Of a DNA stretch of 14,061 bases, positions 1 to 6,634 are shown piece by piece. Location: NCBI GenBank assembly GCA_013329175.1, contig DUKR01000057.1:27979-42039 (forward strand), read 5' to 3'. The position numbers and the translations under genes are program-made. A model generated the notes under the pieces. It was given only the letters and a program-made list of their open reading frames with translations, was not told the DNA's origin and did no database searches. This DNA is from Candidatus Woesearchaeota archaeon (lineage in GTDB: Archaea > Nanobdellota > Nanobdellia > Woesearchaeales > UBA11716). Every line of letters starts with the position of its first letter. Positions within the stretch are counted from its first letter, which is position 1.

Positions 1-22
1 TTCATGATGGTGAAGTGTTACG
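1..22 (+). repeat. Left copy of a 22-bp inverted repeat shared with the right end
   Basis: Bases 1-22 are the exact reverse complement of 13915-13936. After a 2-base indel, weaker similarity continues for about 15 more bases (left ACTGGC against right ATTGGC). The repeat touches the window edge, so its true left limit is unseen. Read on the + strand, the frame from base 3 gives HDGEVLRDWQR and stops at TAA 36-38. The right copy read on the - strand gives the same HDGEVLR peptide. The simplest reading is that two related genes or gene remnants lie in opposite orientation at the two ends and that this is the 3' end of the left one. What the full repeat encodes cannot be seen. Confidence 0.8.
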
Positions 23-38
23 TGACTGGCAGAGATAA

Positions 39-80
39 TAGCAGAAAACATTAATTATCGAACATTTGTGTTTTCTGCTA
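39..80. repeat. Stem-loop 1: perfect 12-bp inverted repeat
   Basis: TAGCAGAAAACA (39-50) pairs perfectly with TGTTTTCTGCTA (69-80) around an AT-rich 18-base loop. It begins directly after a possible stop codon (TAA 36-38) and is separated by one base from stem-loop 2. No clear T-run follows it, so a simple terminator is not obvious. It could be a 3'-UTR structure of an upstream gene, a protein-binding dyad, or part of a decayed mobile element. Confidence 0.8.
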
Positions 81-81
81 G

Positions 82-131
82 TATAGCAAAGTGCATATCT
101 AAAAGTTTCATTATTACTGCACTTTGCTATA
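82..131. repeat. Stem-loop 2: perfect 14-bp inverted repeat
   Basis: TATAGCAAAGTGCA (82-95) pairs perfectly with TGCACTTTGCTATA (118-131) around a 22-base AT-rich loop. The inner 12 bases of its arm (TAGCAAAGTGCA, 84-95) match the stem-loop 1 arm at 8 of 12 positions: TAGCA at the outer end, CA at the inner end and one base between. Each difference is matched by the complementary change in the opposite arm. The stem ends about 45 bp upstream of the MBF1 TATA-like box, so an operator role is possible but unproven. Confidence 0.8.
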
Positions 132-176
132 ACTCTGGTTCTTAGTCTATTCCTGCTTGAGGGATGACCACAACAC

Positions 177-183
177 ATAAATA
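177..183 (+). promoter_or_regulatory. TATA box of the MBF1 gene
   Basis: ATAAATA is centred 27 bp before the ATG at 207. With the usual archaeal distance of about 25 bp from TATA box to start site, transcription would begin at or just before the ATG, giving a leaderless mRNA. No Shine-Dalgarno sequence is present in ACCTTT just before the ATG, which agrees. Confidence 0.6.
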
Positions 184-206
184 GCCATTTTCACCTATCT
201 ACCTTT

Positions 207-668
207 ATGGAATGCGAGATGTGCGGAGGTAAGCCGCCTCTCTTCAGGACTGAAATTGAGGGGACCATCCTTTCCGTGTGCAGATTCTGTGCAAAGCATG
301 GCACGGTCATCCAAAGGGTTCGTGATCCGGCATTCAAGCCTGCATTTCCTGCCTCTTCTCGGGTGAGTGAGCCTAAAAAAGAGGTTGTCATCATCATTGC
401 CGATGGCTACGACCGGCTTATCAGGGAATCCCGCGAGAAGATGGGGCTGACACAGAAGGAGCTTGCCAAAAAGCTCAACGAGAAAGAATCACTGATCCAT
501 AAGATGGAATCAGGCCATTTTGAGCCCTCTGTTGCTTTGGCAAAGAAGATTGAGAATTTCTTTGGCATCAGGCTTGTTGACCAGTATGCTGAGGAAAAGA
601 TAGGCAGCTCGCAGGCGAAACCCGATTCATTTACCATAGGGGATTTTATCAAGGTGAGGAAGCGCTAG
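207..668 (+). CDS. Multiprotein bridging factor 1 homologue (archaeal MBF1), Zn-ribbon/HTH regulator
   Basis: A 153-residue protein with the standard archaeal MBF1 layout. The N-terminal zinc ribbon uses CxxC pairs at residues 3/6 and 25/28. A basic linker follows, then a Cro/C1-type helix-turn-helix at about 65-125 (MGLTQKELAKKL...ESLIHKMESGHFEPS), and a short basic tail ending GDFIKVRKR. In eukaryotes MBF1 bridges activators and TBP. The archaeal proteins keep the HTH and have been linked to ribosomes and translation, so its exact role here is not fixed. The ATG at 207 fits a TATA box 27 bp upstream and keeps the first zinc cysteines. Its last 42 bases overlap the 3' end of the convergent GT39 gene. 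Confidence 0.92.
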   Translation: MECEMCGGKPPLFRTEIEGTILSVCRFCAKHGTVIQRVRDPAFKPAFPASSRVSEPKKEVVIIIADGYDRLIRESREKMGLTQKELAKKLNEKESLIHKMESGHFEPSVALAKKIENFFGIRLVDQYAEEKIGSSQAKPDSFTIGDFIKVRKR

Positions 669-2066
669 CTGGCGCTCTATGATGTAGCCCCTGCAGGGCT
701 CTTCTCCTATTTCCCTTATGGCTTTTGCGCTTTCTTTAAGGCTCTCAAGCAATCCCTTTTTTTTTGCAGGGCAGGAAAAGTCGTTGGGCGGGCAGGGCAT
801 GTCGCAAAGGCTGATGAACACCGTCTTTGCCTGTGGGATTTCCTGCGTGAGTGTTTCTATCCGCTCGCTATCAAGGCGCGGGTAATACATAAGCCTGTCA
901 GCTTTTGCTTCTCCCTCAAGCATGTAGAGTGGGTTTGATATCCATAACCCATCAGTTATGTTTCCTTTCTCATGGATGTATTCCCAGTAGGCGCTGTAGT
1001 CCTGCTGGTGTCCCCTCACAAGCAGGATGTCATCTGCTACAGGAATCCAAAAGATGAAAATGACCACAACAAACGAGATTTTGGCGGCTCCTCTTTTTTG
1101 GATGGTTGAATAGGCTATAGTGATTCCATGAGCAGAAAGGATAGAAAGGTAGGGAAGAAGTTGCGTTGCAAAGCGCACTTCCTTATGCCCTATCAAGCTA
1201 TAGGCTGTAAACAGCACAGCAGTGATAAGCGCTATCGCCCTGTATTTACTTGCTTCTTTTTTTGCCTTCCAAAAAGACGCCCCAAAGCCGAGGAGTGCAA
1301 ACAGGTACAGGGGTGTCAAGAGGATAATCTCCTTTGCGTAAAACCAGAACGGTTCAATATAGGGCCAGCTGGTGGTTTGTGTGATCTCAATCTGGTAAAA
1401 AAACGGATAGAGCGGGTTTTGGTACAGCAGGGCGTTCACCATAAGGTAAGGGAATAAGGGAAGCAGGAGCCCCACACATGCAGCTATCAGGTTTTTTGTG
1501 CTTGCTTTTTTCCTATGCCAAGCCAACAGTGCAAGCGCTCCAAGGCTTGCTGCTATGAACACCTGGGTGAATCGGGTAGCAAATCCCATGCCAAGAAAAA
1601 AACCAGCGAAAAACCATCTTTTCTTCAGGAAGAGCCAGACAGCAATAAGCGAGAAGAGCATTGAGAGATGCTCGGTCATAAGGGTAGAACCAAAGAACAG
1701 GAAAGGCCAGCTGGTGAGCAGGAACAGCGCTGCAAGGATCGCTTGTGGTTTTCCAAACCATTCTTCAGCAAGCAAGAACACCACAGCTACAATGCAAAGT
1801 GAGATGAGGGAGGCAGCAATCTTTCCTGTGATGATGACAGGAAATCCTGCCTTCCAGATCGCTCCGAGGAGCAGAGGCATGACAAGGGGCCTGGCCCCTT
1901 CCCAAAGGCCAAAGCTGCCTCCGGAAAATAGGTATTTGCCCATGAGGACATAGACTGCTTCATCCCACCATAGCTGATGGGGGCGTATTGCGTACCAGAG
2001 CAGATAGGAAAGTACAGAAATAAGGGCAATTCCTGCAATGATTCTGCTCTTTACTTCATTATTCAT
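627..2066 (-). CDS. GT39/PMT-type polytopic glycosyltransferase (dolichyl-phosphate-sugar dependent)
   Basis: A 479-residue integral membrane protein with about ten or more hydrophobic segments across roughly residues 8-380 and a hydrophilic C-terminal part. The acidic pair in the first outer loop (WWDEAVYV, D35-E36) and the later TLMTEHLS segment are typical of the PMT/ArnT-like family, whose members transfer a sugar from a polyprenyl-phosphate carrier onto protein or lipid outside the membrane. I infer a role in glycosylating surface molecules; donor and acceptor are unknown. The frame stays open upstream to 2249, but those 61 codons lie inside the preceding glycosyltransferase and read as low-complexity shadow sequence. 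The ATG at 2066 overlaps the preceding stop by 8 bases (ATGAATAA), typical of translational coupling. It is the last gene of the operon, and its end overlaps MBF1 by 42 bases. Confidence 0.85.
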   Translation of the reverse strand: MNNEVKSRIIAGIALISVLSYLLWYAIRPHQLWWDEAVYVLMGKYLFSGGSFGLWEGARPLVMPLLLGAIWKAGFPVIITGKIAASLISLCIVAVVFLLAEEWFGKPQAILAALFLLTSWPFLFFGSTLMTEHLSMLFSLIAVWLFLKKRWFFAGFFLGMGFATRFTQVFIAASLGALALLAWHRKKASTKNLIAACVGLLLPLFPYLMVNALLYQNPLYPFFYQIEITQTTSWPYIEPFWFYAKEIILLTPLYLFALLGFGASFWKAKKEASKYRAIALITAVLFTAYSLIGHKEVRFATQLLPYLSILSAHGITIAYSTIQKRGAAKISFVVVIFIFWIPVADDILLVRGHQQDYSAYWEYIHEKGNITDGLWISNPLYMLEGEAKADRLMYYPRLDSERIETLTQEIPQAKTVFISLCDMPCPPNDFSCPAKKKGLLESLKESAKAIREIGEEPCRGYIIERQLALPHLDKIPYGK

Positions 2067-3306
2067 TCTTTTTCCAGCGGTTGTATTGTTTATTTGAGAA
2101 GAGTTCAGGGGTGCAAAGGATGTAGATAGCCATGATGAGAAGCCAGAAGGGGAACATGAAAAAAAGGGGGATGGCATGGCGGAGGTCAAATTTTTTGTCA
2201 AACATGGCAATGGCCAGAAAATAGAGAGGGTAGGAAAGAAGGGTAGCAAGAATCCCTGCTATGGCGATTGCGTCAAGGGGAGCTGTCCCTGAGAATATGC
2301 CTGCTGCCCAGCGGATAAAGCCAACTATTGAGAGCCATTCAAAGAGAAATCTTGCGACGCCTGAACTGAAATAGACACCTTGTGATGCAAAGTAGCTCAT
2401 GTATCCTGAAATGATCTGGTAGAGGGTGAATGAACCCATGATAACAGCCTGGATGTAGGTGAAAAGGAATATAGGCAGGGTATACATGTCTATTGCCCGC
2501 ATTCCAAAGCGAAGATGCCGCTTGAATATATGGATCATGCCGCGGGCGAAGCGTGTGCGCTGCCTTAGAACCCCTTTAGGGTCGGAAGGCATGACCGTCT
2601 CTGCTATCGAATCCTGCGAGAAGCCTATGTGGTGGCCTTTTCTGATGAGGCGAATGGTTACATCAAGGTCCTCCGAGAAACCGTCTGTGGAGAACCCCCC
2701 AATCTCATCGAGCATAGCTTTGCGGTACATGGATAAGGGCCCTGGCGTTGCTATGTTAGCGTTAGCCTTTGCCAGGATAAGTCGCATGAGGGAGTTGTAG
2801 AGCTGCTCGATGTGGACCCACATGCAAATTCCAGCTTTTCTGTTCCTTACTCTGACAACCCCTGTTGCTGCAGCTACTCCTCTTTTTCCTACCTCCTGCG
2901 CCATGGCCCTTAGCGCATTCTTTCCAATGATGCTGTCAGCGTCAACAATTGCAATCAGCTCAGTATCAGCAAGTTTCAACGCAGCATTGATTGCTGCTGA
3001 CTTTCCAAGGTGACAGGTCCTGATGGCATTTACTCCTCTTTTTGAGAACTGCTGCGCCACTCTGTATGTTTCGTCGCTGCTTCCGTCATCTACGACTATG
3101 ACCTCTTTTCTTCCATGAAATGACGCAGCAAGGACAGACTCAATGGCATCAGCGAGAAGCAATTCTTCATTGTGCGCGGGTATGATGATAGTAATGCCTG
3201 CAAAAGTATCTCTATGCTCCCTTTTTTTTGGACGGTAGAGCAGCAAAAAGTAGTAGGAAGCGATGACCAGAAGGAAGATGAGGGTGATAAAGTCTGGCAG
3301 AGTCAT
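2059..3306 (-). CDS. Membrane glycosyltransferase family 2 (processive-synthase-like)
   Basis: A 415-residue protein with an N-terminal membrane helix (about 5-24), a GT-A catalytic domain (about 38-260) and three or four C-terminal membrane helices. Visible catalytic marks are PAHNEE (43-48), VVDDGSSDET (71-80), the metal-binding VDADS (121-125), the general-base region FSEDLD (210-215) and QRTRF (249-253). The last stands where processive synthases have QxxRW and has Phe for Trp. Relatives include polysaccharide and poly-N-acetylglucosamine synthases, using a nucleotide sugar on the cytoplasmic face. The product is unknown. The ATG at 3306 lies one base after the upstream stop and has an AGGT motif a few bases ahead. 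It sits directly beside a second GT2 gene, suggesting successive sugar additions or a paired enzyme. Confidence 0.88.
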   Translation of the reverse strand: MTLPDFITLIFLLVIASYYFLLLYRPKKREHRDTFAGITIIIPAHNEELLLADAIESVLAASFHGRKEVIVVDDGSSDETYRVAQQFSKRGVNAIRTCHLGKSAAINAALKLADTELIAIVDADSIIGKNALRAMAQEVGKRGVAAATGVVRVRNRKAGICMWVHIEQLYNSLMRLILAKANANIATPGPLSMYRKAMLDEIGGFSTDGFSEDLDVTIRLIRKGHHIGFSQDSIAETVMPSDPKGVLRQRTRFARGMIHIFKRHLRFGMRAIDMYTLPIFLFTYIQAVIMGSFTLYQIISGYMSYFASQGVYFSSGVARFLFEWLSIVGFIRWAAGIFSGTAPLDAIAIAGILATLLSYPLYFLAIAMFDKKFDLRHAIPLFFMFPFWLLIMAIYILCTPELFSNKQYNRWKKNE

Positions 3307-3307
3307 G

Positions 3308-4546
3308 TTACCTGTCTGTGTTGGCGCGCTTTGGTGTGCAGGACCAGTGCAGTTTCTGGTTCAGTGCGGCTTTCGTGAACGCATAGGTGTTTGCAACGGC
3401 AAGGACAATGCCCATAACAAGCACAGAGGCAATCATGTGGGGGAATTCAGACAGCTTCCTCCTTTTTGCAAGGGTCAAAATGCCAAGAAGCAGAAACCCT
3501 GCTGTCATGAGAAGCTTTGCCCCAAACTCCATGATATCTCCCCATTGGAAGAGCGTGGGCTCTCCGGTGAACCAGCCGGCAAAGCCAAAAAAAGTCATGA
3601 CCACTACAAGCGGAGCTGCGAGATTGCCTAAGGTCACAAAAAGGATCATAGCACGCTGCCTTAGGGTGATGCCTTTGCCAAAGAGGATATTTCCAGCATT
3701 GTCAAAGAATACCCTGGCATTGCCGTAGCACCACCTCATCTGCTGCTTGATGAATCCCTCAAGAGTATCAGGAACCTCGCTGGGGGTTTCTTCTTCAAGG
3801 TAGAGCGTTTTGTAGCCTTTAAGAAGCAGCTTTACCGTAATTTCCGAATCCTCAGTGATTGAATGCAAATTCCAGCCGCCTACCTCCTCAAACATGCTTC
3901 GCCTTATTGCTCCTGCCGTTCCGCAGAAGAAGACACAGTTGACCCTGCTGTTGATGGGCATGATGATGGTATGGTATATCATAAGCAGGTATGCTGCAAA
4001 TCTGGTGATGATATTTGCGTCCTTGTTGTAGAACCCCTGCCTGGTCTGAACAATTGCAATGGTTGGGTCAGCAAACGGCCGGATTACTTTTTGCAGAAAG
4101 TCACTTCGTGGTATCCAGTCAGCATCGAAGATGACGAGGATGTCTCCCCTGGTGTATTTCATTGCGTTTCGAAGGGCACCAGGCTTGAAGCCCTCCCTGT
4201 TCTCCCGATGGATGTATTTTACTCTTTCAGGATACTCCTCTTCATAACCTCTGAGCATCGCCTGGGTTTGCAGGTCACTGCTGTCATCGGCGATGATGAT
4301 CTCATACCTGTCTGTTGGATAATCAAAATCAAGGCATTTTCTAATGCAGCGCTCAGCGACGGGGTCATTAAATGTGGGAATCTGGACGGTGACAAAGGGA
4401 AAATCCTTTATCTCCTGAAATTCCTCCTGCTTCTTTTTTGCTGTAAGCAGGTAAATTACGGCAAGAAAAATGAACATGAATGACATAAAGACTATCGGCA
4501 TAAGCATGACGTTGTATACCAATAAGGCAATGTCGTGCGAATTCAT
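3308..4546 (-). CDS. Cellulose-synthase-like membrane glycosyltransferase family 2
   Basis: Starting at ATG 4546 this encodes 412 residues: an N-terminal membrane helix (about 10-35), a GT-A domain (about 50-280) and several C-terminal helices. All processive GT2 marks are present: QIPTFND (55-61), IADDSSD (85-91), FDADW (140-144), TED (231-233) and QQMRW (268-272). This makes it the more canonical of the two GT2 proteins and a candidate polymerising synthase. A GTG at 4555 would add three residues. The ATG is preferred because AGGTGA (4557-4552) lies five bases before it, and because it leaves a one-base gap after the upstream TAA, as at the next junction. It likely uses a nucleotide sugar; product unknown. 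Confidence 0.88.
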   Translation of the reverse strand: MNSHDIALLVYNVMLMPIVFMSFMFIFLAVIYLLTAKKKQEEFQEIKDFPFVTVQIPTFNDPVAERCIRKCLDFDYPTDRYEIIIADDSSDLQTQAMLRGYEEEYPERVKYIHRENREGFKPGALRNAMKYTRGDILVIFDADWIPRSDFLQKVIRPFADPTIAIVQTRQGFYNKDANIITRFAAYLLMIYHTIIMPINSRVNCVFFCGTAGAIRRSMFEEVGGWNLHSITEDSEITVKLLLKGYKTLYLEEETPSEVPDTLEGFIKQQMRWCYGNARVFFDNAGNILFGKGITLRQRAMILFVTLGNLAAPLVVVMTFFGFAGWFTGEPTLFQWGDIMEFGAKLLMTAGFLLLGILTLAKRRKLSEFPHMIASVLVMGIVLAVANTYAFTKAALNQKLHWSCTPKRANTDR

Positions 4547-4547
4547 G

Positions 4548-5267
4548 TTATTCACCTAGGAGTATCAGCTGGTTTTTGATAGTGAGGGCAAGGACATCCT
4601 CGGATGGTATCCCTTCAAGCACCTGATAATTCTCCCCATTTATTCCTATAAATAGTTTTGGATTGACTGCATATGTCGCAAAGTGCTCGTGCTCAGTCAC
4701 CTGTTCAAGAATATTCTGTGAAGGGCTTTTTTGCATGCAGGCACCGAATCCCAAAGGATCACCTTCCAGCCGAGAAATGATGCTATCTATCTTTTCTGAT
4801 GTGTTGACCACTGCTACAAGAAAGCTCATCGCATTGCCCTCTTCTCTTTTCTGGAGGCAGTCAGCAGCCTTTGCGTACTGATAACGCTCAGTATTTCCCT
4901 TAAGGTCATCCATTGAAAAGACAGGTTTGATGTAGAGCCGCAAGCGCCCACTCTTTAAGAACTCAGTATCTATTATGGGAAAGAGAACACTCATAAATGC
5001 CTTTGTCTCAACGGCAAGGGGGTCCAGATAAACAACCATGGTCAGGTCTGCATCTGGATTACCAAGATAGGGCTGGTCTTCCAGATTTGGCCTTGCAGCC
5101 ACATAGGCCTCTATGATATCCTGATACCTCCCACTTTCCACGTACCCCCAGATAAGCGGCTTTGTTGCCAGCTCCCTCTGATAGAGGTACGCTGCTGATA
5201 TCACAAGACAAAGGATGCACAATGCGAACAAAGCAGCAATCATTGCTACATCTTTTCTGATGCTCAT
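4548..5267 (-). CDS. Membrane-anchored DsbA-like thioredoxin-fold protein lacking the CxxC site
   Basis: A 239-residue protein with one N-terminal membrane helix (about 9-29) and a probable extracytoplasmic DsbA/thioredoxin_4-type domain (about 72-239). The first strand and following helix read DADLTMVVYLDPLAVETKAF, where DsbA proteins carry a CxxC, so the catalytic cysteines are missing. Other fold marks remain: an inserted helical part containing AADCLQK (C137) and ACMQKS (C177), and a VNPKLFIGING segment (201-211) that matches the cis-proline strand (P203). It is therefore likely a non-redox member, perhaps a chaperone, a partner of the adjacent CDEC protein, or a disulfide-stabilised scaffold. 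Its ATG overlaps the stop of the previous gene (ATGA), indicating tight coupling. The fold is inferred from pattern, not from a search. Confidence 0.7.
   Translation of the reverse strand: MSIRKDVAMIAALFALCILCLVISAAYLYQRELATKPLIWGYVESGRYQDIIEAYVAARPNLEDQPYLGNPDADLTMVVYLDPLAVETKAFMSVLFPIIDTEFLKSGRLRLYIKPVFSMDDLKGNTERYQYAKAADCLQKREEGNAMSFLVAVVNTSEKIDSIISRLEGDPLGFGACMQKSPSQNILEQVTEHEHFATYAVNPKLFIGINGENYQVLEGIPSEDVLALTIKNQLILLGE
4552..4557 (-). promoter_or_regulatory. Shine-Dalgarno AGGTGA deciding the start of the second-last-but-one operon gene (cellulose-synthase-like GT2)
   Basis: On the minus strand AGGTGA is followed by five bases (ATAAC) and then ATG at 4546. A GTG start at 4555 would lie inside this motif, so the ATG is the better start. 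The motif overlaps the stop region of the DsbA-like gene, consistent with coupled translation inside the operon. Confidence 0.6.
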
Positions 5268-6010
5268 TGCCTACGCTCTCCTACAACCTCAAGAAGATCG
5301 TCTACAGTGAACAAGCGGCCCTGCAGAACATGGCTATTGATGAGAAGCGCAGGTGTACTGGTGATATTGTAGTATGCCTTGAGGTTCTCTATGCCTGCAT
5401 GCCCAAAGTAATAGTCTATAGGAAAGAGGATGACATCTCTCCCAAACTCCGTTGCCCTCTTGTTGAACGCATCAAGTTCTTCGCCCTGCCGCACGCATTC
5501 ATCGCAATTTGCAGCATAGAAATAAAGGCCATGAATGAGATCTGCGTTGCAGTTTTCATACTGGCTTTTAGCAAGAATCCATGTCCTTACTGAAAGCAGA
5601 GCGTACTGCTCTTTGAGTAGCAGGTACTCCTCAGGAAGAATAGGGGTATTGCGCTCATATTCCTCAAGCCTGAATGGCAGGCGCTCCCAGTAGAACCTGA
5701 GCTTTCCGACGGTTGCATTGAGGGAGATGTCGGAGAATGTGCACATCTGTTCCCTGTCAAGCGTGTTCATGAAGGTCTGCTCAATCTGCATGTCCTTAAG
5801 ATTGCTGTCAAGGAACTGGACGTACTGGCGCATCTGGGTGAGGTCTTGTTCTGTTGTCTTTCTGAGCAGATTGATATCCTCCTTTGTCTCATGCCTGATA
5901 AGCTGGTTGGCATAAAGCCCTGAAAACACCCCTGCAAGATAAAGTATGATGCAGAATACTATTGCGAGGATGATGATGCCCTTTTTTTTGTCTGGCTTTT
6001 TGTCATCCAT
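5264..6010 (-). CDS. Membrane-anchored thioredoxin-fold protein with CDEC active site
   Basis: A 248-residue protein. A lysine-rich cytoplasmic start (MDDKKPDKKK) leads into one membrane helix (about 11-33), giving an N-in orientation by the positive-inside rule. A charged, probably coiled-coil stretch follows (about 38-85), then a linker, and a C-terminal thioredoxin-like domain (about 158-248). That domain has a redox pair in ANCDECVRQGEE (C169, C172) and the cis-proline strand TSTPALLINS (P220). The C-terminal domain would act outside the cell membrane on thiols or disulfides. The CDEC dipeptide differs from the CGPC of thioredoxin and CPHC of DsbA, so the redox direction cannot be told. 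It is in an operon with a cysteine-less partner and three glycosyltransferases; a three-base gap separates it from the previous gene. Confidence 0.75.
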   Translation of the reverse strand: MDDKKPDKKKGIIILAIVFCIILYLAGVFSGLYANQLIRHETKEDINLLRKTTEQDLTQMRQYVQFLDSNLKDMQIEQTFMNTLDREQMCTFSDISLNATVGKLRFYWERLPFRLEEYERNTPILPEEYLLLKEQYALLSVRTWILAKSQYENCNADLIHGLYFYAANCDECVRQGEELDAFNKRATEFGRDVILFPIDYYFGHAGIENLKAYYNITSTPALLINSHVLQGRLFTVDDLLEVVGERRQ

Positions 6011-6013
6011 CTT

Positions 6014-6523
6014 TTAGTCCCGCTGTTCGATGGAGTCTTTTCTTATAGCCTTTCCTTTATATGTCCTGATTCCTACGATGAAGAGGAAGATGCACCAAAC
6101 CACAAGCGGGGCAGGATTAAACGGAAGCCAGCCGAAGAGGATTATGGGAAGCATGGAATAAAAGAGGATACGCAGAAGCTCGACATACTTAAGATGCCGA
6201 AGAAAGGGGACAAGCAAAAGGCTTAACAGGAAAAGCAGGAAGGTCCCTCCGAAGATACAGAAGAACAGGAGAGAGACAGCCTTTCCCGCTGCATAATTAA
6301 GCATATTCCAGTAATTGACGTTAGCCTCAAAGAGCAGGTCAAGATATGCTGCTTTTCCTGCTGAGAGCAGGAGGGTAATGATGCTGCCGGCGCTACCGGC
6401 AAGCAGGAGGAGCCGAAGATAGTCTGCAACTGCTTTTTCGAATCTGATGTTAGGCATATTCCTGAATGCGTCCTTCGGGCTTGCGATGACGCTGCATGCT
6501 TCTCTGATGATGCTATTTGCCAT
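6014..6523 (-). CDS. Small multi-spanning membrane protein, probably Yip1-domain family
   Basis: A 169-residue protein, first in the six-gene operon. The amphipathic start has a SPKDAFRNM segment (15-23) of the kind found before the helices in Yip1-domain proteins. About four membrane segments follow (roughly 36-56, 80-108, 115-132, 137-153), and then a basic tail. Prokaryotic Yip1-like proteins have no settled function; the assignment rests on general pattern and could be wrong. The ATG at 6523 is preceded by AGGA (6531-6528) and lies 36 bp from a TTTAAA box, so the mRNA should have a leader of about ten bases. Its place at the head of a glycosyltransferase and thioredoxin-fold operon suggests a role in the same membrane process. 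Confidence 0.7.
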   Translation of the reverse strand: MANSIIREACSVIASPKDAFRNMPNIRFEKAVADYLRLLLLAGSAGSIITLLLSAGKAAYLDLLFEANVNYWNMLNYAAGKAVSLLFFCIFGGTFLLFLLSLLLVPFLRHLKYVELLRILFYSMLPIILFGWLPFNPAPLVVWCIFLFIVGIRTYKGKAIRKDSIEQRD

Positions 6524-6555
6524 TGTTTCCTGCAGTTTGCTGCTCTCTCATTGTT

Positions 6556-6561
6556 TTTAAA
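6556..6561 (-). promoter_or_regulatory. TATA box of the six-gene glycosylation operon
   Basis: TTTAAA on the minus strand is centred 35-36 bp before the ATG at 6523. This predicts a short leader of about ten bases that carries AGGA, unlike the leaderless genes nearby. It shares the short divergent intergenic region with the radB promoter. Confidence 0.5.
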
Positions 6562-6603
6562 GATATCTCGTTTTTGCTCCTGCTCCCCTCAGGAACCGCA
6601 ATA

Positions 6604-6611
6604 CTTAAAAT
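6604..6611 (+). promoter_or_regulatory. TATA box of radB
   Basis: CTTAAAAT is centred about 27 bp before the ATG at 6635, which predicts a leaderless transcript. It supports starting RadB at 6635 and not at the earlier in-frame ATG at 6551, which would lie upstream of this promoter. Confidence 0.6.
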
Positions 6612-6634
6612 CTTGGCAGTTGACTGCCATTGGC

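Noticed and set aside
39..131. CRISPR array in the left intergenic stretch
   Set aside because: There are only two imperfectly related inverted units, no direct repeats with regular unique spacers, and no cas genes.
1498..1953. 151-codon plus-strand open frame inside the GT39 gene
   Set aside because: It is antisense to a clear membrane glycosyltransferase, has Arg/Lys/Pro-rich composition without a recognisable domain, and no promoter or ribosome site supports it.
2067..2249. 61-codon upstream extension of the GT39 gene
   Set aside because: It lies inside the preceding GT2 gene on the same strand in another frame and reads as Ser/Pro/Phe-rich shadow sequence; the ATG at 2066 fits the operon overlap.
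3863..4483. 206-codon plus-strand open frame inside the second GT2 gene
   Set aside because: It is the antisense shadow of a gene with all catalytic motifs intact and shows no domain of its own.
4547..4555. GTG start of the cellulose-synthase-like GT2 gene at 4555
   Set aside because: The GTG lies inside AGGTGA, which is correctly spaced for the ATG at 4546.
6551..6634. Longer RadB start at 6551
   Set aside because: The extra 28 residues are not RadB-like and would place the start codon upstream of the TATA box at 6604-6611.
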